DNA of 64,000 bases from Emiliania huxleyi CCMP1516. Its lineage: Eukaryota; Haptophyta; Isochrysidales; Noelaerhabdaceae. The notes beneath the pieces were generated by a model. It was not told the origin of the DNA. It did not search any database and worked only from the letters and a program-made list of their open reading frames with translations. This document shows positions 52,934 to 64,000 of the stretch, piece after piece. The position numbers and the translations under genes are program-made. Location: assembly GCF_000372725.1 (NCBI RefSeq), contig NW_005201360.1, positions 188,725 through 252,724 of the forward strand, in the 5' to 3' direction. Position 1 is the stretch's first letter. Each line of letters begins with the position of its first letter.

Positions 52934-53813
52934 ATGCGGCGTCGCGACACGGCGGCCCGCGTCGTCTCGGGCCTCTCGCAAGATCAGCTGCTCGACATCG
53001 TAACAGGCGTGTCGCCGCGGGCTGCTGCCGGCGGCTCCCCGTCGTGCCTGGAGTCTGGCTTTAGGTTGTGGACGGCCGATGAGGATGCGCTGCTTGTCGA
53101 GCAAAACGCACCAGTGGAGCGTCGTCACCGAGAAGTTGGGCACCGGTCGCTCGCAGAGCTGCTGCAAGCAACGCTTTTACCACCTATCCGGCACCGGCCG
53201 CGCCGCCCCGCCCCAGACGGGGCTCGAGTGGAGCTCGACGCTCCGCGGCCGCGCAGAGGAGCTCGTCCGGCAGCTCGCCTCGACGCAGACCTCTGCGACC
53301 CGTCGGGATCCCGCCGCCAGCGCCCCCGGCGGCGACGACCGCGCCGGCGTCCGCACCGACGCCGACGTCTGCGCCCGGGCGGTGGCCCTTTGCGACGCCT
53401 TTGGGCGCAGCATGGATGCCCACACGCTCAGGTGCCGCGACATGAGGTGCTGCACGCGCATCGCGCTCGGACGAGAGTTCAACTTGGACTTGACGACCCT
53501 CGCGATCAGCACCGTGATCGTCGCGGACGCGAGCGGCGTGGATGTCAAGAAGGTGGCGTCGGCGGCGAAGCAGCTGGTGCACGCATTCAGGCCGATGAAG
53601 CACCTCCGGCCCGTCCTCAAGCTCACAAAGGGGCTCCTCATCGGAGAGCTGCCCTGCGGCGAGGTGCAGTTCGCAGATCTCCTCCCGCCGCCGCCCCCCG
53701 CCGTCCCGCCGCCGGAGCGGGGGGGCGAGAAGGGCGTGGACACCCCGCCACGTGTTAGCAAGCAAAAGAGGGAGCACCCACGGAGCACCCACGACCGAGT
53801 AAGTAAGAAGTAG
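52934..53813 (+). CDS. Myb/SANT-like DNA-binding protein with a frame break
   Basis: The start MRRRDTAARVVSGLSQDQLL leads to FRLWTADEDALLVE, a Myb R-repeat first helix. The next helices, THQWSVVTEKLGTGRSQSCC then KQRFYHLSG, lie one frame over from about 53100. The conserved Trp spacing and R-S-x-x-x-C/K-x-R-F continue the domain, so a one-base discrepancy splits it. This is either a sequencing or assembly error or a real frameshift; no intron could be that short. The rest (RCRDMRCCTRIALGREFNLD, LTTLAISTVIVADASGVDVK, KLTKGLLIGELPCGEVQFAD) is unfamiliar and ends in a Pro-rich basic tail. Probably a nuclear regulator. Confidence 0.6.
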
Positions 53814-53965
53814 GAAGGCAAAGAAGAGCTGAATGTTTTTCTTCCGGGATACAAAACCGCGCTGCGGGCAGACCCTCACGATCACAGACACACCCCCGCC
53901 CTCGCCCCCACCTGAAGAGGTCGTTACACGTTAGCCACCTCCTTTGGACACACCCAGTGGGCACC

Positions 53966-54065
53966 NNNNNNNNNNNNNNNNNNNNNNNNNNNNNNNNNNN
54001 NNNNNNNNNNNNNNNNNNNNNNNNNNNNNNNNNNNNNNNNNNNNNNNNNNNNNNNNNNNNNNNNN
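53966..54065. other. Assembly gap of exactly 100 N
   Basis: A round-number gap, so the true distance and even the linkage between the Myb-like gene and the rRNA fragment are not established. About 150 bp of unannotated sequence precede it. Confidence 0.99.
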
Positions 54066-54280
54066 GCGCGATCCGCGTCGGGGACACTAACAGGTGGGGA
54101 GTTTGGCTGGGGCGGCACGTCTGTTAAAAAATAACGCAGGCGCCCGATTTTGAGCTCAATGAGAACAGAAATCTCATGTGGACCGAAAGGGGAAAAGCTC
54201 GGTTGATTTTGATTTTCAGTACGAATACAAACCGCGAAAGCGTGGCCTATCGATCCTCTCGTCTTTGGGAATTTCAAGCT

Positions 54281-54323
<43 letters not shown>

Positions 54324-54346
54324 TGCCAAGCGTTCATAGCGACGTA

Positions 54347-54381
<35 letters not shown>

Positions 54382-54426
54382 CTGCCTCGCAGCGGGGGCC
54401 AAATGCAGGATTGTTCACCCACCAAC

Positions 54427-54481
<55 letters not shown>

Positions 54482-54822
54482 CTGTCTGTTTTTCTACGGT
54501 AATTTGGTTCAGTACGAGAGGAACCACCAATTCGCATCATCGGTATAGCCGCCGCCGGAAACGGCGATGCGGCGAAGCTGCCATGCGCCGGATTATAACT
54601 GAACGCCTCTAAGTTAGAATCCATGCCGGAAGGAAAGCCACCTACCGGCCCGGGGACGCCACGAGCAACGGTAGCACTGCCTGAGCCGCGAGCGACCACA
54701 ATTCACGGACCCGGGCCGACGAATCCCTTGCAGACGACTTGAATAAGGAACGGGGTATTGTACGCGGCAGAGTGGCCTTGTTGCCACGATCCGCTGAGAT
54801 TCAGCCTTGGTTCTGACGATTT
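54066..54822 (+). rRNA. 28S (LSU) rRNA, 3' end, 5'-truncated by the gap
   Basis: Universal LSU blocks are plain: ggtggggagtttggctgggg, gagaacagaaatctcatgtg, ggtgtcagaaaagttaccac, agggataactggcttgtggc, ctttttgatccttcgatgtc, ggctcttcctatcac, ggattgttcacccaccaa, gagctgggtttagaccgtcg, ttcagtacgagaggaacc and, near the end, gttgccacgatccgctgaga. The last conserved bases are near gatttgtt at about 54822. One helix just before ggattgttcaccc is unusually GC-rich (ctgcctcgcagcgggggcca) and differs from the common eukaryotic sequence. The rest is close to standard, so this may be lineage divergence or a pseudogene copy. It belongs to an rDNA unit transcribed rightward. Confidence 0.95.
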
Positions 54823-57105
<2,283 letters not shown>

Positions 57106-57158
57106 CTGGGCCCTGGCCACCACCATTCCATCGACAGTCTAGTGAGCCGCATATCTGA

Positions 57159-60100
57159 ATGAAGCAATCGGCATTCCCTCTCGCCCTTCTCTTCGCCGCG
57201 AGAGTCCATTCTCTGAGCCCGACGCTGCGGCTGCCGAGTCGCGCCGCGCTCAAAGTCGGCAGCCAGGTTGCGGCCGGGCAGTACGGCCGTATCCATCTCG
57301 CCGAGTGGGATGGTGTGCCTGCGGTCGCAAAGAGACCCTACGCTGCGCTCGCGGCAGACGCGGCCTTGGCCGGAGAGTACTTTAACGTTGAGCGCGAGGT
57401 CAACGAGGCCATTCAGAGGTCCAGCCCCGAGACAGAGCACTTTCCACGCTTCCTCGGCTGCGCTTCGTCTGGAGGCGACGAGTGGCTCGTGTGGGAGCGG
57501 CTAGCGGGCTGCTGCCTGGGCGGCGAGGGCGAGGCGGCGTCGGAGCTCGCCCGGTACTCCGGCAGCGGTGCCAAGCTGGAGGCGGACCATGGGCTGTCGC
57601 CACGTGCGGCGCTGCGGCAGCTCCTCGAGTGCGCCGCTCCTCCGCACGTGCCTGGCCTCTGGCACCTTCCCTGCACCTTTCCGGAGTCCTGGCAGGTGCG
57701 CCGCCGCGCTGCACCGGCTCGGCTACGTCCACCGCGACATCAAGCTCGAGAACTGCCTGCTCGCTTCCACCGCCGCCTCCGCCACCTCCTCCTCCGCCCC
57801 GCCTTCCTCTGTCAAGCTCATCGACATGGGCTCGGCGGCCTTCGTCGACGGCTGCACGCTCACCGTCCCGCGCACACCGCCTAGACCCCTCCCTGAACCT
57901 TCGGAGACCCTTCCTCCAGGCTGCACGCTCCTCGACCGCGCGCGCAGCCGCTGCACCAGCCTCGACCCGGACCGGTCGCCTTGCTCTCCTCTCTATGCCC
58001 CGCCGGAGCAGTTCGCATCGCCCGACTTTCCGTTCGCGTTTGACGTGTACTGCCTCGGAATCTCGTACCTCCGCCTGAGCCTGAGCTGCCTCAAGTCGGA
58101 CTCGCAGCTCGAAGCCTTTCGGATCGAGCTCTCTTCCCTCGCCGGCGGCGCGAGCCCGGCCGCAGCAGCCCCCGAGCCCGTCCCTCAGCCGCCCCCCTGA
58201 GCCTTCTCGGAACCTTCCGCCCAGGCGAGCTCGACCGATGGGTCCGCGCCAAGCTCACGGGCACCGCACTGCTCCACCCTCTGGACGCGTCCGCGACAAG
58301 TCCGCGACAAGTCCGCGACACGTCCACAGGCACCGCCGTCGACCCGACGCTCGCCAACGAGCTGAGCGACGCGCTGCCGGCGGACAGCCTGCCGCTCCTC
58401 GCCGCCATGCTGAGGGAGGACCCCGCCCGCCGCCCCACCATCGACTCTCTCCTCGAGCACCCCTTCTTGCGCGCCGGCGCCGGGAGCGACGCGGCCGGCC
58501 TGGCCCCACGACCGGCATGGCTGTCGCGCCTCCTCGGTGGCGGCGGCGAGGACGAGTGCGAGGTGCGGCTTGGCCTCCTCCTGGCCTGCCTCCCTCCCTC
58601 CCTCTCCCTCCGCCACCCTCTCCCTCCGCCACCCTCTCCCTCCGCCACCCACCCTCTCCGCCACCCTCTCCCTCCAGGTCCTGCCCTTCTACGACTCGGT
58701 CGAGCGGCCCCTCGCCGTGCGCGTCCGCCTCCGGCCGCCGCTCGGCCTGCTGCTGGGCGAGGCGTCGAGCGATGGGGAGCGTGCGGCGCTCGGCGCGTCG
58801 CTCGGAGATGGAGGGGGCGGCTGCATCTCCCCGGGTCGTCTCGCCTGATCTCGGACGATCTTCCCTCAGGCGCGTCGCTCGCGGTGGAGGAGCTGCTCGA
58901 CGAGGGAGCGGCGGCGGCGAGCGGCAGGGTGCGCGAGGGCGACGGCCTCGTGCGCGTCGGACGGTCCCTGACCCTCCTCGGAGCCCTCCAATAGGTGCGC
59001 GCGGGCGACCGGCTTGTGAGCATCGACGGCGAGACGGTGCGCGACGCGAGATGGCGTAGGGCTCTCGGCGTCTGGAGCCCTCTCTGAGCCTTGACGTGGT
59101 CTCTGAGCCTTGACGAGGTGCGCGACGCGAGCCTGGACGAGGTGATGGGCATGCTCCGCCGCTCGCCGCGCCGCGCGGGCTTCGAGCTCGGCTTCGAGCG
59201 CTCGTGCAGCCAGGAACAGTGCGACATCAGTGGAGCCGACAGCGGCACGGACCCGCGGCACCGACCACGACACGTCCGCGACATGTCTTGGACATGTCCC
59301 ACCGCAGGCACCGAACTCGATCCGGACGGGGCGGGCGGCGGGGGGAGCGGCGAGGGCGAGAGCGTCGTCGCGCCGCCGAGAGCGGGTGCCGACGTGATCG
59401 ACGGCTTCTGAACGCGTGGGGACTTCTGAGTGGCGAGGCATGACGAGTGGTGTATAGGCGTCGGCGTGATCGACGCCGGTTCCGCCGACTGGCTCGGCAA
59501 GAGAGCCACGCAGGAGGACACGCACGTGCTGACTTCCTTCTCGGCCGCGCCGCGCGACAGCGGCGAGCGCCTAGATGCTGCGCACGCACCCGTGTGTCCC
59601 TGCACGAGGGCGGGGTGCCGCTTTACTCAGGCCGCACTCGAGCCGCACTCGAGCCGCACTGGCCACCGGACACCGGACACGTCCTCGAGCGCACGGCCTC
59701 GTCGAGGCTGCAGGCTTGCAGCCGCACGCACCGCACACCCCGTCCAATAGGCGGCGAGGGCGGCGCGTCGACGTACGTGCTCGCGGCGTGCTTCGACGGC
59801 CACCGCGGGCCAAGGGCGTCGCTGCACGCCGCGAGCGCTCTGCCCGCCGCCGTGCGTGATGCGATCCGCGCGGGCGAGCCGTCGCCCCTCGCGGTGGTCG
59901 CCTTCCCGTGTCGGAACTTTCCCGGAACCTTCGTGCAGGCGAGCCGTCGCCTCTCGCGGCAGCGTGGCGGGCGGTGGCGCAGAGCTACGGCGAGGGCGGC
60001 GAGCAGGACGGTGCGTGCGCGAGCATGGCGCTGGTGCGGCAGGACGGGCTCTGCGAGGCTGGCCTTTGGTCGACTGATTGACGTGTCCTGGTGGACAAGC

Positions 60101-60879
60101 GCCGGACGTGTCGAGTGCGCGTCCCGATAGGTGGTCAATTGTGGCGATTGCCGGACGGTGCTCTGCGCTCGAGGAGAAGGAGGAGGAGAGGGGGGAGAGG
60201 AGGCAGGGGGGGACGGCGAGCCGTCGACGTTCGTGGCTTTTGCGACCCGCGACCACGCGGCATCGGATCCGGCGGAGGCACAGAAAAGTCGACTCGGCGG
60301 GCGAGGTCGAGATCTCGGCGAGATCTCGGCTGCTGCTCGGCGGAAATAGGTGCAGAGAGTCGACGCGGCGGGCGGGCGCGTGCGCTGCGGGAGCGGCGGG
60401 GAGATGCGCGTCGCCGTCAACACGCCAGCCGGCAAGTGGCAGGTGATGATCCCACCCCCGCCCGGAGCTCCCAGGGTTGCAGCTCCCAAAGCGGGTAGCG
60501 CAGCTGCGGCCCCACTCCCACTTGCGGATGGCGGCGCACTTGCGGCGGCCGCATCGCGCAGGTGGCGGTCGCTCGAGCTCTCGGTGGGAGTGAGTGGCGC
60601 GGCGGCGGCATCAGCGACGCCGCGGACGTGACCACACTCCGCCTCGACGAGAGCCACACCTTTCTGGTCCTCGCGTCGGACGGCGTCTGGGGCGTCCTCG
60701 ACCAGCTGGCGGAGGGGTCGGCCGCGCGCTCTCGCGGCGTCGCGTGGCGCGTCGCAGCGGCGCGCGCCGCAGGCAAGAGCGCGGGGGACATTGCGGACGG
60801 GCTCGTGCGCTGCGCCGCGCGCGAGGGAGGCACCGACAACGCGAGCTGCATTGTGCTGCTCCTGGGGTCGGGAACTTAG
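57159..60879 (+). CDS. Protein kinase-PDZ-PP2C phosphatase fusion
   Basis: Sixteen exons join in phase to 825 codons: 57159-57628, 57696-57850, 57920-58147, 58225-58260, 58330-58562, 58678-58792, 58870-58928, 58995-59036, 59118-59244, 59308-59385, 59458-59559, 59751-59873, 59939-60057, 60131-60277, 60350-60475, 60562-60879. A hydrophobic/Arg leader (MKQSAFPLALLFAARVHSLS) suggests an organelle or secretory signal. Kinase: AAGQYGRIHLAEW, VAKRPY (Lys), YVHRDIKLEN, LIDMGSAA (DMG for DFG), YAPPEQF; it resembles thylakoid STN7/Stt7-type kinases. PDZ: PLGLLLGE to VRAGDRLVSIDGETV. PP2C: RATQEDTHVL, CFDGHRG, VVNCGDCRTVL, LASDGVWGVL, GGTDNAS, all metal ligands present. Intron 59386-59457 (72 nt, head repeated in the next exon, both phase 1) removes an apparent stop and links kinase-PDZ to PP2C. 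A protein able to phosphorylate and dephosphorylate through one scaffold is inferred. Confidence 0.85.
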
Positions 60880-61315
60880 ACGTTAGAGCTCCGCGGTAGA
60901 GCGACCGCTCCAACACACTCTCTCTTGCGCGTTCTTCACTCTTCTCGAGATCTCGTCGTCTTTTGCAGATTTTCCTGTACTATGCTTCAAATAGTGTCAG
61001 GTACAGTATTCACACAGCTCACAGGGATGTGCGCGTAAAAAGCTCCCTTGTCACCCTTTAGCCTTTTGACTCTCCCCCACACGGGATCCTGATGCGTATG
61101 CCGGGCGATACTACTACCCCCGGGGGGCCCAGTGGCGGTGCAAGGCTAGCCCCAACTCGTGCCACGCGCCGCACCCGCTCGATTCGTGCGGGCGCCCAAC
61201 AGTCTCCGCACCCAGAGGGAGCGACGAGGGCGCTGTCCCGAGCCAGCATGGTGGGCCCCGCCCGTCGCACAGCCGCCGCGCACACCTCCGTCAAATCACC
61301 CCACACAAGCTGCGG
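60880..61315. other. Intergenic, no gene seen
   Basis: 436 bp between the 3' ends of two convergent genes. It contains T-rich sequence near 60940-61000, suitable for transcript ends, and a GC-rich stretch at 61090-61310 without coding support. Confidence 0.5.
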
Positions 61316-63359
61316 CTAGTCCTTGAGGCCCATGCCACGCCGCCGGTTCGAGCGCGCCACCTCCGCCTGCCGCTCGTCGGTGCGCGCGAGGAAGGCCTGC
61401 GGAGCGAGAGGGGGCCATCGGACGCGTGAGGGACGCGTCGCGGAACGTGCACGTCTCAGCAGAAGAGGTCGGAGGTGGGCCGAGACTGGCCGAGGTGTGT
61501 TGCGCGATGGAGAGGGGGACTGGCGGCGTCACCGCCTCGCCACTGACTGCCTCGCCACAATTGCCCGTGAGAGTGTCTAGTAGTGTCTTTTGAAGTGGCT
61601 AGGGTGGTGTCTAGGAAGTGCCTCGCGCCTGCTTGGCGAGGTAGCCGTCCTTCGCGAACCGGTCCATCTCGTCGCGCGTCGCCTCGTCCTGCTTGCTCTT
61701 GAAGTTGCCCCAGTCGTGCCGCGACTTCTCCATCGTCGACATCTTCTTCTTGCCTGTGGCGCGGGAGGGAGGCGCCGGCGGAGGGTGTGCGCGGGTCGGC
61801 GGGCGGGCCGAGGGAGCTGAGGGGGAAACGGCAAAGCCTCGACGCCCGACTGCACCAATCCCTGCACCTCGGCCGCCCCTCGGCCGCCCCTCGGCTGCAT
61901 CTCGGCTGCATCTCGGCTGCATCTCGCCGTCGAGCGAGGCGAGCAGCCCCTGCAGCCCCGTCGGCTTGGCAGCAGGCAGCTTCGGCGCGGGCAGGGCCGG
62001 CTTGAACTCGAGGCCTTCCGCCACCTGCAGGAGGGCCCCGAGCAGGCTGGGGGACGGCTCCTGTGGGCAAGCTCTGAACTCGAGGCCGCCCGCCACCGAC
62101 GAGGCTGCCCCGCCCTGCTCCGCCATCTGCCTCTGCAGCGCCGACGACGCGTCGACCGCCTGCGGGAAGGGTCGCGGAAGGCTCGCGGAAGGCTCGCGGA
62201 CAGATCCGCCTCGTGCAGCGCCGAGGAGGCGATGGCCGCCTGCTGTAGCGACGGCTTGGCGGAGGGTGCGGCTGCGGCGGCGGCACCCTTGCCGCGCCCG
62301 ATGCCGCCCGCCTCGCGCTGCTGGTAAGCGAGGTGCTCCTGGAGGTGGCGCTCCGGGAAGGTTCAGGGAGGGTTCCGACTCCCTCTGCGCTGCGGGTGGG
62401 GGCGGTGGCGGTTTCCTTGCTCCCCGCCTTGACCTGCTTGGTGACCACGAGCTCCTCGCCGCAAAAGTCGACCGCCTGCGGGACGTGTCATGAAGGCAGG
62501 GAGGGGCGAGTCGAGGGCAGCGGCGGAGCGGCGCAGTGGCCAGCCGCCGAGGAGGGGATGGTGGACACGGCCGCACGCGCCGAGAAGGGAACGTTGAGGG
62601 GTGGAGAGGGGGCGGGGACGCGCGGCGTGCCGACACGGCCTTCGCCCAGTCGCACAGGGGTGGAGGGGAAGCGGCGGAGGGAGAGCAGGCGTGGCGCGCC
62701 TGGGTGATGGTCACCATCCCGCTCCCCGCCCCGCCGCCGTCCGAGGGGCGCGACGCCGCGCCCGCCGTCTTCGCGAGGAGCGCCTTGATGTCGAGCCCGC
62801 CGCCCTTGCCCACCGCGCCGCCTCCTCCGCCGCTCCCGCTCCCGCCGCCCGCTTTTCCCGCCGCCGCGCCGGGCACTGCCCGTGCCGGCTTTGCTGCCGG
62901 CGCCCCGCCGTTCATCTCGGCCCACAGGTCGTCCACCTTTGTGTTGCTGCTCGCCGCCTCCGCCTCCGCCTCGCTCGGACCGCCCGCCTCGCCCGCCGCC
63001 TCGTCCGCCGCCTCGTCCGGCTCTCCCGCTGCGGCCGCCTCGGCCGCCTCGTCATCAGACAGCGCGATGCCGCCGCCGCGCTTCGGAGCACCGCCCGCCT
63101 TCTTCTTCTTCTTCGCCGGCTTCTTGGGCTTGGGCGCCTGCCGCTTCGCGCCCCGCCCCTTGCCCTCGCTGTCCGCCACCGGCCCCACTTCCACCGCCGT
63201 CTCGTCATACTCTAGGTCGCCGTCCGAGTCTGAGTCGCCCTCGCCGGCGGAGGGGGCGTAATCGGCGTCCTCCTCCTCCTCCTCGTCGTCCTCCTCGCCC
63301 TGATCCTTGTCCTCCTCCACCTCGTCCTCCTCGACCAGGTCGCGCACGGTAGTCGACAT
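61316..63359 (-). CDS. SWC5: SWC5/CFDP1 (BCNT-C) chromatin-remodelling subunit
   Basis: Starts MSTTVRDLVEEDEVEEDKDQ (ATG at 63359). The N-terminus is strongly acidic, then Lys-rich (PKPKKPAKKKKKAGG), then Gly/Ala-rich. Later exons give AVDFCGEELVVTKQVKAGSK, a segment typical of this family, and GLEFKPALPAPKLPAAKPTG. The BCNT-C domain is KKKMSTMEKSRHDWGNFKSK, DEMDRFAKDGYLAKQ and, across the last intron, AFLARTDERQAEVARSNRRR ending GMGLKD. SWC5 (yeast) and CFDP1 (animals) are subunits of SWR1/SRCAP, which deposits H2A.Z in nuclei; the acidic N-terminus binds histones. Introns bear sense-oriented motif repeats. The last exon had to be found by splicing (61316 to about 61400). A plus-strand gene starts 156 bp upstream. 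Confidence 0.92.
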
Positions 63360-63515
63360 CGATGACAGAGGTTCTGAGGCCCGTGAGGCGAAAGGCGAGT
63401 CGATGACACCCTCGAGTTGTTCGCGCCGTCGCAGTCGCAAAAACAAAAGCGAAATGACCGGTGCGCGCTGGTGCGCGGGAACGAGACATCGGCGCCAGGC
63501 AACTCCACCAGTGGC
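63360..63515. promoter_or_regulatory. 156-bp divergent intergenic region
   Basis: Separates the start codons of SWC5/CFDP1 (minus) and the acidic protein at 63516 (plus), so it probably serves both. It contains caaaaacaaaagcgaaatga near 63438; no known element is named. Confidence 0.45.
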
Positions 63516-64000
63516 ATGGCAACAGCGGGCGAGGAGCAGCCCGCGCATGCCGCTCCGACCGCAGACGAGTCCACGCTGCCCGCGCCCGACGCTCCGCCTC
63601 CGTCTCTGTCGGACCTTGGCCTCGCGGTTGGCGCGGAGGTTGAGGTGAGCTGGGAGGTGGAGCTGACCGACGGATCGTCGGGGAGCGTCTGGTGGTCGGG
63701 GCTCCTCGAGGCGGGCGTCGAGCCTGGCAGCCTGCAGTTGAAGTACGCGGCGGCGCATGGCTTCGAGGAGGAGACACGAGCCGTCCGCTTCGTCGACTCA
63801 ACGCTGCTCATGGATACGGCGCTGCAGGAGACGCTCTCGTGGCGCATGCCGGGAGAGGAGGAGGGGGAGGAGGAGGAGGAGGAGGGGGACGTTGCGGCGG
63901 GCGAGGCGGTCGGCGCCAAGCGTCCGCGCGAGGGGGAGGAGGAGGACGTGGCGGACGGCTCGCTCCGCGTGGGCGCGCTCGTCAAGGCGCGGCTCGACGC
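63516..64000 (+). CDS. Acidic Tudor/agenet-like protein, 5' part only
   Basis: The reading frame is open from MATAGEEQPAHAAPTADEST to the window edge with no stop (about 161 codons). A Pro-rich leader is followed by DLGLAVGAEVEVSWEVELTD and GSVWWSGLLEAGVEPGSLQL then KYAAAHGFEEETRAVRFVDS, the pattern of a Tudor/agenet-type barrel (hydrophobic strands with a W-W-G core). A Glu-rich run and AVGAKRPREG follow, possibly a nuclear localisation signal. A second such module may begin at SLRVGALVKARLD. Barrels of this kind read methylated histones or RNA-binding partners. The divergent pairing with SWC5 fits a chromatin role, but that is inference. Confidence 0.6.
   Translation, partial: MATAGEEQPAHAAPTADESTLPAPDAPPPSLSDLGLAVGAEVEVSWEVELTDGSSGSVWWSGLLEAGVEPGSLQLKYAAAHGFEEETRAVRFVDSTLLMDTALQETLSWRMPGEEEGEEEEEEGDVAAGEAVGAKRPREGEEEDVADGSLRVGALVKARLD

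Noticed and set aside
59430-60879. PP2C as a separate gene starting at the ATG at 59430
   Set aside because: That ATG lies inside a 72-nt intron whose head is repeated at 59458; the phase-correct join to the kinase-PDZ exons and the normal intron length favour one gene, though a separate start is not fully excluded.

Overview
The window is a GC-rich, intron-rich nuclear fragment from a eukaryotic microalga. The evidence is spliced genes, the 3' end of a eukaryotic 28S rRNA, an FEA1-type algal iron-assimilation protein, a fungal-type Zn2Cys6 factor, an AMT ammonium transporter and many long dinucleotide microsatellites. Introns with GT, GC and apparently GA donors, and exons that nearly always start with G, fit a haptophyte best; a dinoflagellate or other introner-bearing alga is not excluded. 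No operon-like organisation is visible. Genes lie on both strands, often as close divergent pairs.

Layout: 1-2.9 kb, GTTCG-rich repeats and a doubtful minus-strand gene; 3.0-7.3 kb, MMPL/Patched-like RND protein (+); 7.5-8.4 kb, Ala-rich protein (+); 9.0-10.7 kb, tetraspan protein (-); 10.7-13.0 kb, dispersed repeats; 13.04-13.89 kb, non-autonomous DNA transposon; 13.9-18.6 kb, LRR plus nocturnin/CCR4-like nuclease (+); 19.7-20.4 kb, RINGv-TPR fragment (-); 20.7-22.0 kb, intronless Cys-cluster protein (+); 22.3-23.2 kb, RNase II N-terminal-like protein (-); 23.4-24.8 kb, unknown (+); 25.1-26.8 kb, Zn2Cys6 factor (-); 27.5-29.5 kb, FEA1-like (+); 29.9-33.8 kb, M3 metallopeptidase (-); 35.1-35.5 kb, long palindrome; 35.7-37.9 kb, ankyrin protein (+); 38.6-42.5 kb, poly-Q plus FNR-type reductase (+); 42.9-46.2 kb, AI-2E/PerM-type membrane protein (-); 46.6-47.6 kb, tRNA-like sequence, inverted repeats and foldback; 47.5-50.2 kb, four-TM protein with ADP-ribosyltransferase domain (+); 50.5-52.8 kb, AMT transporter (-); 52.9-53.8 kb, Myb-like (+); 100-N gap; 28S rRNA 3' end; rDNA-flanking spacer and a 215-bp CA tract; 57.2-60.9 kb, one gene for a kinase-PDZ-PP2C fusion (+); 61.3-63.4 kb, SWC5/CFDP1 (-); 63.5 kb to the end, start of an acidic Tudor-like protein (+).

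The main discovery is in the introns. Most are about 65-90 nt long, and the first 7-30 nt of many introns are a copy, exact or diverged, of the first 7-30 nt of the next exon. Insertion (or tandem duplication) therefore occurred at the exact splice boundary. Intron bodies fall into a few motif families (CTTCTCGGAACCTTC-like, CCGAGATC-like tandem repeats, GACACGTCC-like repeats) that mostly keep the same orientation relative to transcription on both strands. This is the signature of recent, massive intron gain by introner-like units. Using these repeats to place splice sites gives phase-perfect gene models, and they join what look like separate kinase and phosphatase genes into one.
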